A DNA stretch of 64,000 nt from Theobroma cacao (GCF_000208745.1 NC_030858.1:14826788-14890787); one strand, 5' to 3'. Counted from the first letter of the stretch, positions 45,861 through 59,010 are shown. Notes: a model not told the origin generated them from the sequence alone. A program made the numbers and translations.

Positions 45861-47190
45861 AAAGCGACAGAAAGAGTGAAGGAGTTGGCTCTAAAATGAC
45901 AAAATTAGTTTTAGTCAAGGGAAATTTTCTTTTTTTTAAAAAAAAATGTTGCTATAAACAGGAAAAAAGCGCTAATGCCAGAGCACGACTTTGGCTAAGT
46001 TTGAGCTTCTGTTTGCTGCTTCGGAAATGTACAAAACAGCAAGCCCTTGCAAAACCGCGATTCGCACCATTGTCATATTGCATACAAGTGACACGTAATA
46101 ATTATAATTTTATTTTTATTCAAATTATTCGTAATAATTTGATTATATTCACGTCATAATACAATTCTTTTATTGTTTTAAATTAAATTTTTATATTTTT
46201 AATTTTTAAATTAAATAAATTTTTATAAATAATAATCGATTGTCTATTATTAATCAAAATATTATTTATTATTTTATATTATATATAGATAATAATCATA
46301 TAGACATTACGTGGATATAAAATGATAATTGACGTTTTATTAATATCAATTAACCAACCATTAATCATAAAAATTTATTTGATTCAACTTAAAAGTACAA
46401 GAACTTTTCACTTTAATAAATTATCAATGAGATGATTAAATTATGGATTGTAATTTACAAATAAGATTTTGGGAATTGGTCAAAATTAAATTATTTTTCC
46501 ATTGATGTGAATGCTAAGGAGAGGTGGAGCTGGAAATCAATAGTGTGATTTTTCTATAGAAGAATAATATGGAGTGCGCTTACTTTATGCTACAACTGTT
46601 GCGTATTAATTGTAGGAACTATATAGTAGATTAAATGAGCATCGTATATGCAAATAAATTATATTTCAGTGAGCAAGAGGCAAGAGGTAATGAAAAATCC
46701 AAAACTGAAACATCTGTTTACTAATTTTGAGTTATGTCATCAATCATGTTTTCACAGCACAACAGTGCCAACATTCTCAGCCATGAAGACTTGTTAATTG
46801 GAAATCACTTTCTAAATCGTCATCGCTGGATTGTTCACATTGAAAAAGAAGTTGCCTTTTTGTAACAAAGCACAACTTGGAGTCCCTTTTTGTCTACTTG
46901 ATTTGAAATGTTTAATATGGATGTCTTCTCTCTTATTATAATTTAGATAAAATCAAAAGAAACCGTACAGCCCAAGAACGGGGAATTTTGTCAACTACTG
47001 TTAGAATATATATATATATATATAAGATCCATTACTTTATTCTTTACGTTGGATTTAACAATGTACATTCATATACGCATAACGTTTGAAAAATATCTTT
47101 AAATTATTTAAAAATTTTAAATAAATTATTATTTTTCTATTACATTTAATCAATTTTTTTATTTTAAATTAAATAAACTCTTAATAAGTA
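45861..47190. other. AT-rich intergenic region
   Basis: Upstream of the Pumilio gene. It includes AT-rich pieces at 46200-46400 related to the foldback element at 47191 (shared TATTAATCAAAATATTATTTAT type sequence) and a short (TA)n at 47010-47024. No gene was found. Confidence 0.5.
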
Positions 47191-47401
47191 ATGATTGACT
47201 AATTGTTATTAATCAAAATATCACTTATCTTTTTATTACACGTGATATTAACATGACATTAACTCTGAAAGGTCAAAATATTGTCACATGATCATGCCAT
47301 TATGTCATGTCATTATTTATTATGATATGACAACATATCACGTTAATATCATGTGACATAAGATGATAAGTGGTATTTTAACAAATAATAATTAGTCAAT
47401 T
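47191..47401. mobile_element. Foldback MITE-like inverted repeat
   Basis: The left arm 47191-47252 and right arm 47342-47401 are inverted copies (ATTGACTAATT, ATCAAAATA-CACTTATC, CACGTGATATTAAC against its complement) around an 89-bp loop. A related sequence occurs at 46220-46360. No coding capacity. Confidence 0.65.
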
Positions 47402-47413
47402 ATTAAGGATTTA

Positions 47414-47450
47414 CTAGAGTTACGACCTGTGCATTGTACACGGAGCAAGA
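47414..47450 (-). other. Helitron-like 3' end (copy 1)
   Basis: Read on the minus strand: CCGTGTACAATGCACAGG (a hairpin-forming GC-rich block), 8 bases, then CTAG followed by T. This is the plant Helitron 3' architecture (hairpin, CTRR, insertion before T). The element would extend to the right, possibly to about 48105. Confidence 0.45.
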
Positions 47451-48596
47451 ATCCACCTATCAAAAGATGAAAAACCCAATATAATAAAACCCTGCTGGCT
47501 CCCAACTCGTCACATGTCGGGGCCCAGCTCAATCTCTAAGAGTTTTAAAACCTTTTCTTTAAGTCTCGACGTGGATACCCTTTTAACTGACACGTGGTAA
47601 AATGAGTTAAGTATGTTATAGATTTGATTCAAGATAAAAGTATAAGGACTTGATTGAACATAACAAAATAAATTTATTTGAATTTTTAAAATAATTTAAA
47701 TTTTTTTTAAATATTATGTCTTTTTAAATTAATTTAATATTCATAGCATTTAAATTTGGGAAATTGCCTTAAATTGTATACATTTGAATGTAATGCAATC
47801 AAAACAATTAGATATATTAAATTTGATTATTTGAAAATATGATTTACTTAACTTAAAAATTAACCAATATAATTTACAAAACTAGAATATTGTATTAGAT
47901 TATATATCTAAGCAAAAAGATTTTAAAGTGTGTAATGATTAAGATTACTTAAATAAGTGTAACTTGATCCATACTAAAGGAAAAAAAATACTCTCACGTC
48001 TTAAGTCATTAAAAATTAATATAAAAATACAAACAAGTAAATTCTAATAACATGTGGCTTCTGTTGATGAGGCGACTGTGAGCTGATGCCTTCTTTTCTC
48101 TATTTCTAGCGTGGTGCCCGTGCTTTGTACTCGAGATGTACTATTTTTATTTAATTTAGTTTAAGATGCTTCAAGAAATAGACATGTAATGTTAATTTCT
48201 TCAACAAATAAAATTGTGGATCAAAATTTCATATATACAAAATATTTTCTTACAAAAGATATAGCAATATATCAATAGCTATCTTAGTGGCATTGGTAGT
48301 TCTGCTTCCTTCATACAAAAATGAGAAGGCTTTCTACTGTACAATTGCCAATAAACTTTTTTGCAATTTGTTATATACATAGGCTGGATGAAAAACTTGC
48401 ATTTGAATGACAGATGTTTAACAGGGTCTACCTAAGGTTACTGCCCTCATACAAAAAAGAGAAGGCATTTGATTTACTATTACTGAATTAACAAAAAGTG
48501 AACAAAAGGCTTGTAGTAGGTCATTTGGTTGTAAATGCTAACTTGTCAAAAGTTAATAGTGATAAACAAAGACTTTAAAATGTGAAATTCTTAGAG

Positions 48597-51559
48597 ATTA
48601 TTGTCACAGCCCAAATCTCGGGCCATGACCGACGTAAGGGCCTAATAGGCAAAACCCACTAGGCCCAAGCAAGCCTTGCTATATGAACCTATAAATTAGC
48701 CCATCTATCATCCATATTTTTTTAAAATCTATAATTCATAATATTCAAATATAATTTCTTTGAAAACAATTCATAAACCCTAAGTATTTACTCATAATGG
48801 CATCATCGATCATAATATACATAGATAGTTTGACAAATGAATCTTAGCAATTCACATTAAGTATACATATACACATACAATGACCCTAACCGTCAATAGA
48901 GTGACTCTGGACGTGGGTACTAACATTTAATTGTATGGTGAACCTATTGAAAGTTGAATAAGAGGGAGCACCTCGACCTAGGATCCAACTACCTTCGATC
49001 CTGAAACTAAAACATGAATTTGAAAAAAATGAGTATAAACTCAGTGAGTGAACATAAAAAAGGAACAAGCAACTAATACGGAAAGGTTTTGAAAACATGA
49101 TGCACTCGTTTTGAAAACAATGAAATTTTGTATGCCATAAACAAAACTCGATTCCATGTTGTTTTTTAACTCGTTTAAAACATTTAAGAAAATCAGCTTT
49201 CAACATTCAATACAATCACATAATATTTCCTTAACCTTTTCATAGCATATATAAACATTTCTAAAGCATATATAAACATCTCTATAGCGTATAAATATAT
49301 AAACATACACGCAACCACCGGTCATCAGCTCTTGTGCACTCCCTACACGCACAAGGTAATATCATCATGTGCACTCCCTACATGCACATTTCAATATCAT
49401 CATGTGCACTCCCTACACGCATATTTCAATACCATCACACGCACTCCTACCCACACCATTACTGGCACCGTCATGTGCACTCCCACACCACACACGCACG
49501 GTTATATTAATCAACAACATTACATTTCAAAGAATAACACACATATCAACACATAACAAAAATCTTTGCATAGTATTATATCTCACATAATTCATTATTT
49601 TACTGGTCATAAACATAATTGCACTATCCAACACTCAAAAAGAATAACATTATTCATTTTGCCAATAATGGAGGACATTTCTAGATTTCTAATACACACA
49701 TGCCACAAATCAATTGGCAAATCAACATAACATTCCAAGTACATAACTCAACACATTATTTATTCAACCACGTAAAAGAATTACTTGTGAAAAGCTTGTT
49801 CCCATGCAAAATTTTAAAAGAAATCAACCAAGGATATTTAAATATTTTATTCAAACACATATGCATTTTTTCAAAGCATTTTAAATGTAAGTTCACTCAC
49901 CTTGCGATAGCGGGATGTTATATCGTTATTAGTTCGGAAACGTATCTAGCTATTGCTACTTGTCGGTCACTCATTATTTCCTCCGGCACGCTACCACAGT
50001 ACACTACCTTTACTTTTGTACTTCCTAGCAACAATCCAAATTCAATATCTTTAGTGTACCTCATTTCTGCTTCTCTTTTTCCTTCAATCATGAATCCTTA
50101 TTCAACTAACTTATATCTTGACACATTCTTTACCAAAGTGGCCTTTATCTTTTAATTGCGTAATACTTTAGATTATGGATACCGACAACTTATTTATGAC
50201 TCTAACACATATATAAATCTTGTCTAAAGATATTTATCAAGTTTATCCATCATTTCCACAATAATTACCTAGCACATGGCAGCAACTATAAATTTACTTC
50301 CATCAAACATTTTCTAAGTCTACATGTACCACCATCCTCATTTACATGTTGCCACCAAGCATTACATTAATATTCATTCATGCACACCAACATCCATAAC
50401 CTTTTAAACCTTTCCTAACAACAAATATCTACACACCAAACTTCCAATTAATATACTTGCCTTCCAACCATACCCATGACATCACAATAGCACTACATAT
50501 GCATACGATCATTCTCACAATATTAAACCAATCATAAGCTTCAAATTGTAGCATTAAGCTTATCACTTGGTTTTAACTTGGATTTCACCCAACAAAATTC
50601 ATAATTTCCTCACACCCATGGTCACCATAATTGCCACAAAATGATTCACACATCATTTTTCCAAAGATTTAACCAACCATGAGCTTAAAACACAAAAACC
50701 CTTACCTTATGTCTCTTGAATCTTGAGACCCGCTTGATATTTCTTCAATTACTCTTGAATCACTTACTACCCAAGCCTTCCACATTTCTCTCCTTTCTTT
50801 CCTTAGCTGATTCTTTCTATTTTTCTCTTCATTTGCATGGGAGTAAAGTGAATATGGGGTGGAAGTATGGAAATGGCGTGGGAGGAAGGAGATGGAGAAG
50901 AAAAAATGCCATCTCGAAGAGATAAGGATCAGCCAAGGATAAGGATGAAGAGTCAAAGCTTCCACTTTAATGGCAAAATTATCATTTTATCCTCCAAGGT
51001 TTTCACCTTTTTTAATTGTATCATTCCGTAATATTTTAATTCCAATTTCTTTCCATTATCTTCTTTTACATATGTACAAATAAAATATAAAGTTTGTACT
51101 CCAACGTGGTGTCCCCATAATATTTAAAATATTTATCTACCCGCGCTATCTTTATTTAATACATGCACGCGGGCCCCATTAAAGTCATTTTTCTTCAAAA
51201 TTTCCTCGTTTGTCTTCTCCCCCACTTAGATTGACCATATACTCCCTTTTCATGAAAAATTTTGACATTGAATAAAATATTAATATTTTAATATTATTTT
51301 ATTTTAAAATTTTTCACTTGTCTCATTGGCACCTAAAATACCTTATTATACTTCAATTCACTTCTGAATCACTTTTTATCTCGCAAATTCTTCTCCGATA
51401 AAAATATTATTATTTTATTATTATTTCTTCGCGTGCAAAATATTTTATCTTAAAATACTCTTTTCACCTTTCATCACTTTTAAATATTCCAATTAACCTC
51501 AATTAGCATTCGATAAGCTTTATTAGCCACCATATCATAGTACGGGATATTACAATTAT
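48597..51559 (-). mobile_element. Gypsy (Del/Tekay-style) solo LTR with TSD ATTAT
   Basis: The LTR spans 48602-51554 (2953 bp), from TGTCACAGCC to GATATTACA, flanked by a perfect 5-bp duplication ATTAT (48597-48601, 51555-51559). The uninterrupted homologous sequence at about 56430 reads TAGATTATGATAAAATA, which confirms the insertion site. It contains 34-36 bp tandem repeats at 49333-49440. The minus orientation is inferred from the TGTAATATCCCGTAC-like start. Open stretches inside (49700-50155, 50702-50965) show no known domain. Confidence 0.75.
49333..49450. repeat. Tandem repeat in the Gypsy LTR
   Basis: TGTGCACTCCCTACAYGCAC recurs at 49333, 49369 and 49403, followed by weaker copies to 49500. 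Confidence 0.85.
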
Positions 51560-51830
51560 GAAAAAATAGATGTGCATAATAAGAATATATTATATTCAAA
51601 ATGAAATTTTAATAATAGTTGTACATAGGAAAACAATAGTATCACTTAACTTGTTTGTGAAATTGCAATTAAAATAATATTCAACATCTAAATGATTATA
51701 GTTTTGTCTATAGGTTTAAAATTTGAAATTGAAGAACAACAAATGCATTTGACAACTCAAGTGAATTGTGAATTTGCAATTAAACAATTGTAGTCTACAA
51801 GTGAAAGTAAGCAATAAATTGATTTGTGAA

Positions 51831-53733
51831 AAAAAAAATGACGTATCAATATAAAACGTATATTATATTTTGCAAAAAAAAAAAAATAGAACAATGAGAC
51901 CAACAATCAAAAAGGAAAATCTATAAAAGACAAAAACATGATAACAAAGTAAAACAGAAGGTGTCAAACATTTATGAATTAATAGAAGAAAGTAAATATC
52001 AAATCAAAATCAAAATGTGATTACCAGCAAATCTATAAACCATAAATAAAAAATATAAACGTCAAAGTGGTAAGGAAGACAAATTTAATTAAAATGCTAT
52101 ACAGGTATTGAAAGGATATTGATAAATAAATTTATTGATAGTTAAAGCAATTAAATAAATAAGAATAAGAAATTATTCAATCATAGCACCAAATCTTCAA
52201 TATAGTCAAACTGATTTCTTATAAGTTTGTTAAATTCCCAAAAAACTATTATAGTAAATAAGAAATAGTACATATGCAGGTATAATCTATACTATCAATA
52301 AAGTAGTAAAGTATTTCATAAAAAATATATACACTATAGTGAACAACCACCTAACAAAATGTTAGAACCAACTAAGGGATATTCAACCATTTTTAGTGCC
52401 CCAAAGCAACTTAAGCACATAAACAAATGCTAAAAAAAAAAGATAGAGCAACTTACAATAGTATTTCTAAATATAAAGAATGAAGCTTACATAAATTTCG
52501 ATCACATGTATAGAGTCATTCCTAAAAATAATTCGATCCACATTAATAAAAATAAATACTTTGTAAAATCTTAAAAAAATGAGTAGAAAATGAAACATGC
52601 AGTGACAAATGTGAAAAGAAAGAAAATTTGTCTTTATTATAACTAATTCAAATAGACAACCAAACAAATTGATCCCAAATTCTCAAACCTTCATAATAGT
52701 AGCATTTTAATAAACCAAATTAATCATTAATCACACCATTCTATTATGACTCTAATTCTAATTTTGATAATTACTATCTCATTCTGCCTTCATACCAAAC
52801 ATGACATAAGGAATTGTCGTGTACTCACTATAATACTAAAAATTTTAATAATACTATTAAATGCATCATCAAATTAGCATGTGCTTTGGTAAATTGAGTA
52901 GCTCCATTTAGGTCTTCTGTATGCTCAATGAAATATCTAGAAAACCAATCAATAGTAAGATTTTAGGTGACATTGCACTCAATCTATGAAGAAAGTATTT
53001 AGCTAAGAAAATGGAATTAATTTAGACATAAAGGATAGTATTTAGCTAAAAGTCATAGAAAAGGAAATCTAATGTATATTATAGTAAAATTGACTAAGAA
53101 ATTATTGTTTATTTATATGTTAAATACTATAGTTTTGTTAATGTAATCCATAACATTCAAATAATATTATGTTATTAAACCTTCAACAACTCAACAATAT
53201 TATATCACTTAAAAAATAATATTATGTTATCCATAACTACTTTTTATATTATTTTAAAGAACAAACCTTCTTGTGCTTAGCAAAAGAAGTACTCTATTTA
53301 CGTTATATCAAGATGAATGATAAAGCATATTATAAATAAGTAAAAATAATTAAAATAAATAAAAATAACAAATAAAAACAACTTACTGTGAAAGTTATGT
53401 TGCATGATTAATACAAAATTTATGTGTTTTGATAAATAGAGTGTTGTCTATGCGATGCACTTGAGCTAGCATGATTTTATGTTTCATGAACATAAAAATA
53501 GCATAATTTAGTAATAACTCTATAAAAAAATAAAAATGTTTTATGCATGGACAAATGTAATCCACCAATATATTATTTGAAATAAACTATAAAGTTTTAT
53601 TTGTTTGATTGAAAAGTTTCTAAACCATAATTAATCATAATATTGTCAATTTAAGAGTTCTCTTAAAGAAAACATAAGATATAATAGAATTTAAAATTTA
53701 TTCAATTTATCTCAATTTGTGCTTAAAAAGAGC
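51831..53733. other. AT-rich DNA without recognised genes
   Basis: Possibly still part of the Helitron-like repeat. No coding or structural signal was identified. Confidence 0.4.
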
Positions 53734-53852
53734 ATAATATATAATGAGCACCCGAGCATTTGACTCATTGATTGGTACATGATCCCCCTACCTAAAGAGC
53801 AGAGTTCGAATCTCTTTTCTCCAAATCCAAAAAAAAAGGTATAATATATAAT
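53734..53852 (+). mobile_element. Short tRNA-derived SINE with 12-bp TSD
   Basis: The body is 53746-53840, flanked by a perfect 12-bp duplication ATAATATATAAT (53734-53745 and 53841-53852). It has an A-box-like TGACTCATTGATTGG near 53761, a B-box GTTCGAATCTC at 53804-53814, and ends in an A-rich tail. These are the marks of a pol III retroposon mobilised by LINE machinery. It is only about 95 bp, so a retroposed tRNA-like gene is the alternative. Confidence 0.8.
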
Positions 53853-53919
53853 AATCTCATTTCTACTTGGACAATTTCATAATTATAGCAAGATAGTTAT
53901 CAAGAGAAAATGTACATAT

Positions 53920-54058
53920 ATTAATTTCCTACAAAACCATATTAGGAAAACCAAAAGTATTAGCAAAGAACTAAAACAAGTATTAAGAAAAAATTAGCAG
54001 CATTAACCAAAAAATTGAAGTATAATGCAATAATCCAAATATAAGAAGTCATAAAAGA
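53920..54058. repeat. Direct repeat, first copy
   Basis: About 140 bp similar to 54754-54898 (TTAATTTCCTACAAAACCAT start, ATAAGAAGTCAT-AAA end). Confidence 0.85.
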
Positions 54059-54753
54059 AAAATAGTTAAAAAAATAAAAAGTATACTTAAACTATGAAAT
54101 ATTAGTTATCTCCTACTTACTCTTATTGATGATTTATAGCCTTCATTGTAACACCAAAATGAAGCAACAAAAGAACAGAAGAAGTAAACTCTTGGTAATA
54201 ACAACTATGGTTTTTAAATGATAAAATGACAGATAACAAAATAATGAAAACAACAATCAAGTCTAAAGCATAAAATCCCATATAAGCAAAATAGTATAAA
54301 ATAGTGAAATAATAAACTTTCTCATAATATTGTCAACTTGCAGATAATAAACTTGCACCGAGATCATTTTGGCAACATTCTTTGAGTATAGTACTGTTGA
54401 TCTACACTTATTCAACCACTGTAAGACAAAAACAATATAAAAAAGCAAAGGCTTTAAATTTCATGATTGCAAATATAGATAAAGTAATTGACATTGTATT
54501 CAGTTTTTTTTTTGTTCGTCTTTCACACCAAACTATAATAAAAGAATAGTCTATTCCAATGAAAGATTTATTCTAAGGAGTTGAAATATTTTAGTAGCAA
54601 CCTTTGTTATTCCATTTTGCTACATACTATAAAGAAAACATAACAATAATTAAGCAAATAAAATATCATTTTAAAGAATTAGAAAGTCAAATGATTCAAG
54701 AATGAATTTAATCACATAAAAAAATCTAAGACTAACCTTACTTGAAAAGACAA

Positions 54754-54898
54754 TTAATTTCCTACAAAACCATAATAGGAAAAACAAAAGTACCATTAAA
54801 GAAATAAAACAAATATTATGAAAAAATTACTAATTAGCAGTATTAACAATAAAATTAAAGTATAATGTAGTTATCCAAAAATAAGAAGTCATTAAAAG
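54754..54898. repeat. Direct repeat, second copy
   Basis: Second copy of 53920-54058, same orientation, 834 bases away. Confidence 0.85.
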
Positions 54899-55867
54899 GA
54901 TGTGTTAATAAGCCTTTGAAAAAAAATCATTTGAAAGATAAATATCGTTCATTCTAGAAACAGGGGAGATTAGAAGAAGAAAGTCAAAGTAGAAAAAGAT
55001 AGTAGAATGAAAAGGAAATAAGAAATAAGAAAGCCAAAAATAAAAAATGATAAAAAAGGGAGAAATAAATAGAAGAAGAAAGTGAAAGTAGAAAATAAAA
55101 AGAGGAGCAAAAATGGAGAAGAAGAAAGCCAAAAGGAAGTGAGCAGGGGAGAAATTTCTAGAATGGTTGCTCTCTATAAAAAAAAAATGGCCTACCTCTC
55201 TTGCCCTTGACAGGAAGAAAAGACTCGACAAGGATGGTGAGCATTGATTGGATAGACATATCAAATTAAAAATATGAAAACAAGCACATTTATTATACAA
55301 AGGAAAAACTAACCTCAACATAAAGAAGAAAGCAAAAGTCAAAATACCAAAGTCAGCAGTCCATTTCAAAATTCCAAAAATGCGTGAAATTGAAAAGATA
55401 GTTAGCATTGAACACCTAAGAGAGAAGCAAAAAATATGAATAGACCACAATACCATCAATATTTCATGAAAAACCCAAAACAACCTCAATGATAAAAAGA
55501 AAATCAGACCAAAAAGACCAAAACCCGCCCCCCCTTTTCCCAAATTTTCCTACAACACCTAATACAAAAATCACATGAATACTCATATTTAACTCAATTT
55601 ACCCTTCACAAATAATGAAAACCCACCCAAATCACCTAAATAGTCATAAAAGGTGTTGAAAATGCTTCTTTTTAATATAGTTATTCTTACCCAACATGAT
55701 TAACTAAAACACCAAAACACCTTCCACTCTTTCACCACCAAGAAAGCAAAAATCCATAAACATCTTCAACAAGCCACGTGTCATTCATACAAAATGCCAG
55801 CTACCTCGCATGCAAAATACCAAGTGTCGAGCCAAGAGCCCTTCGAGGCTTCCTTTTAATATAGTTA
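54899..55867. other. Purine-rich region without recognised gene
   Basis: Plus strand rich in AGAAGAAAG. The long minus open stretch 54905-55543 encodes a Phe/Leu-rich low-complexity peptide with no known domain and is probably a by-product of base composition. Confidence 0.4.
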
Positions 55868-56710
55868 CTAACGTGCTACCCATGCGCTACGTTCCAGAAG
55901 CGTTAAATAATATATATTTTTAATTTAGTTTAAGATACTTGGAGAAGTACGCATGTAGTGGTAATTTCATCAGCATATAAAATTGTTGGTGAACATTTTA
56001 GATATACAAAATATTTTCTTACAAAAGATATAAGTATTGTATTTGTAGCCATTTTGGTAGCTTTGGTGGTGCTGCTGCCTTCATACAAAAATGAGAAGGC
56101 TTCCTACTATACAATTACCAATAAGTTTTTTGTAGTTTGTTATATGTAAAAGTTGGATGAATTGCACTTGAGCGATGGATATTTAACCGTATCTGTGCAA
56201 GGTTGTTGCTTTCATACAAAAGGGAGAAAGTATTTTGATTTGCAATTGCTAAATAACAAAAGGTGAACAAAAGGCTTATAGCAGGCTTAGGGATATTTCA
56301 CACTAATTTCTTGAACGTTAACTTGTATTGTATGAAGAAGATTTTATGTTAGTGTTTCATTTGATTGTAAATGTTAGTTATCAAAAGTTAATAGTAATAT
56401 ATAAAGACTTTAGATTGTGAAATTTTTTTAGATTATGATAAAATAATGTGCATAGTAGGAATATTGTATTCAACATGCAATTTTAATACTAGTTGTATAT
56501 AGAAAAATAATAGTATGAATTAACTAGTTTGCAAAAATGTAGTTAAATATGCATGGACAATGCCAATATTCAATAACTAAATGGTTACGCTTTTATTTAC
56601 AAGTTCTAATTTTGAAACTAAAGAACAATAAATGCATTTGGCGACTCAAATGATTTGTGAAATTGTAATTGAACAATTGTAACCTATAGGTTAAAGAATT
56701 GAAATGACCT
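55868..56710 (-). mobile_element. Helitron-like repeat, copy 3 (uninterrupted)
   Basis: Homologous to both halves of copy 2 (48106-48601 and 51555-51810). The 3' end is degenerate (TTAG instead of CTAG). It provides the empty target site for the Gypsy solo LTR at about 56430. Confidence 0.55.
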
Positions 56711-57372
56711 AGTTTTTCTTTTCTTGTTTGGCGATTGTTCTCCAAGGTTGCTGGTAAGTTGTTTCTAAGGTATAGTTTCAGGGAAAAGCTCTTTTACAAC
56801 TTGGCTATTGATTAAAGATATGACTTCCAAGTTGTTTCTGAGTCTGAATGCTATGACTTCCATCTATCCTAAATCTTCCTTCAACTCCAGTTGTAAGTAG
56901 CATCTAGAAAAAAAAATATAGAGTTGATTTAATATTTGTAGAAGTTAGGAAGGCAAATTCAAAAACATAAAAGTTTGGAACAAATTTAAAAGCAATTAAA
57001 GGTATGTTAGAAAATTTCTATTATATTTATGTTCATATAAGGAGGCTACAATAATTAAAGCAAATTCATTGTCAAGAAATGTAAGCACTTGAATTTTGTA
57101 TGTATTCTTAATTAATAAAAACTTCATTTTGTATTAGTGCTTGCAGATATGTTTTTCACTATTTTCATTGTAATGTTACTTAAACTATGTAATCACATAA
57201 TAGAGGTAATGCTTATGGTGTTGTTTGTCTTTATATGTACAATTACGAGGGGTTGTTCATCTAATTTCTTTTCTAATTCACATTTTCTTTTTTCCCATAA
57301 TTTTTTCCTTTCAATTTGTTGAAATTGAGAACTAATCAAATTCAAAGTAGACAGAAAAGTGTATATAAAACT
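56711..57372. other. Intergenic AT-rich region
   Basis: No gene or clear repeat was recognised before the E4 LTR. Confidence 0.4.
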
Positions 57373-58616
57373 TGTTGGTCCCTAAGGAGTGCTAAAAGGG
57401 GTGAATAACACTTCTAAAAATTGTTTTGAAGTCAGCTCTTATGCTTAAAACTCTTTGTAAGATAAAGGGAAAGATTCAAACTTGCTAAGGTTAAAAGACA
57501 CCAAAGTACAGAAAAGGTAAATAGAAATGGACAATACACAAGAATTTATAGTGGTTTGGTCCTTTTGACCTACATCTACTACCTTAATCTCTCAATCAGG
57601 GATTTTCAACCCAACTTCACTATACCAGTAGAATTAGCAACTTCTACCAAGCTTTTACAATATAAGCTTACAACTAAAGCTTTAATCTCTTATAAATACC
57701 TTTAAAGTGCTTCCCACACTCTAATTAACCAAGAAAAAAGAAGAAAAAGAAGTACATTTGATCATCCTTATTGATCTAAGATGAATACAAACAAGCTCAA
57801 ACACTTTTACAAAAATAAGAATGAAAAATAGTAGTGTAAGAGTGGGTTTTTAGGCTTTTTGCTCAATATGTGATCTTGCTAGCTTCTCTTTTGCTTCTTT
57901 GACTGTTGGAGCTTCAATTTACACTTAGGGAGTCAAATTTTGCTATTAAGGATAGTGTCTAGTCATTAGGAAAAACTCTGATGTTATTTTGTCCTCTAGT
58001 ATTTAAATTTAAATAAGCAGATAATGTTCTCTAACCGATTAAGAACTCTCTGTTTTCAAAGTTCTTTATCCAGTGGACTTCCTTTAAGTTGAAGCTTATC
58101 TCCCTTCACCTTTAACTGATTAAAATTAGCTTTAACAAATTAAAAATTCATCAAATTTGAAATTTTCTATTTTAGCTTCCTCAAACGGTTAACTTTATTT
58201 CAACTTTGGATTTTGGTCCTTGAAGATACTTCAAGTCTTGTGATCTAATCGATTAATCCCATTCCTTAATCGATTAACATGCCTCTGTTTTCAACTTCTA
58301 TTACCTCCTTAATTAGTTAAACTTAGTGCTAACTGATTAAGGCTTTTCTGCCTTGTTTTTATCCAGCGCCTTGTTATGCTTTAACTAGTTAAGGCTTCAT
58401 GTCAATAAGTTGATAGTTTTCTATCCTCACTAATCACTTTCTTCTTTCTTTCTTTAATTGATTGACCTATTGTCAAATTTAGCGAGCTTCTTGACTTTCT
58501 TTTAATTAACAAATTTTTTAGAGAAAATAATCTATATCCTGCACACTTAAATAATGAAGTTAGATATTAATGAATAAGGAATGTTTTGTTATCATAAAAA
58601 ACATATGGAGTCAACA
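57373..58616 (-). repeat. 3' LTR of E4
   Basis: 1244 bp, TGTTGGTCCCTA...GGAGTCAACA. It shares with the E1 LTRs the order GTGCTA-A-GGGGTGAATA, GTGGTT-GGTCC, GACCTACATC-ACTACCTT and the terminal ATGTTTTGTTATCAT block. It contains palindromic TTAATCGATTAA-type motifs (58246-58279) where the E1 LTRs have TTAGTCGACTAA. Confidence 0.85.
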
Positions 58617-58632
58617 TTCTCTCCCTTTTTTG
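58617..58632 (-). other. Polypurine tract of E4
   Basis: The minus strand reads AAAAAAGGGAGAGAA directly before the LTR terminus, which sets the orientation to minus. Confidence 0.75.
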
Positions 58633-59010
58633 ATCATAATAAAACACTCATAGATTAAGAGTGTAATGTCTTTAAGGCAATAAATTCTATGTGTAGATTT
58701 AAGGATTGCACCCCTTAGGTATATGCTCCCCTTTAATATGTGCATAGAAAATAATAAAGAACTCAAAATTTTCTTGCCAATTTAATGTATAGATATAACC
58801 ATTCAACATAAGATCATAGAGATGAACATTCAACAAAAATATCCCTTAACATATTGTTCAACTAAACCAGCAGTTCAGCACAAAAAAAAAAAACAATTAT
58901 CACTTAACATAGCAGCACAAAACATAAGCATTCAGCTCAACATATAACCATAAACATTAAACATTGTTCAACCTAATCCTAATTTTCCATTTTTTCCCTC
59001 ATTTTTGTCA

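Larger units (their letters stand above)
48106..51830 (-). mobile_element. Helitron-like repeat, copy 2, interrupted by a Gypsy solo LTR
   Basis: The minus-strand 3' end at 48106-48109 is CTAG, preceded by a hairpin-like AGTACAAAGCACGGGCAC. The sequence to the right is homologous to 55868-56710 (for example ATATACAAAATATTTTCTTA and TTCATACAAAAATGAGAAGG). It is split at 48601 by the Gypsy solo LTR and resumes at 51555. The right limit is where similarity fades. Confidence 0.5.

Noticed and set aside
49700..50155. 151-residue open frame inside the Gypsy LTR
   Set aside because: LTRs are non-coding and no recognisable motif was found. The frame ends at arbitrary points.
54905..55543. 212-residue open frame on the minus strand
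   Set aside because: Phe/Leu/Ser-rich low complexity opposite purine-rich DNA, no domain, and it lies in repeat-derived sequence. It is best explained by base composition.
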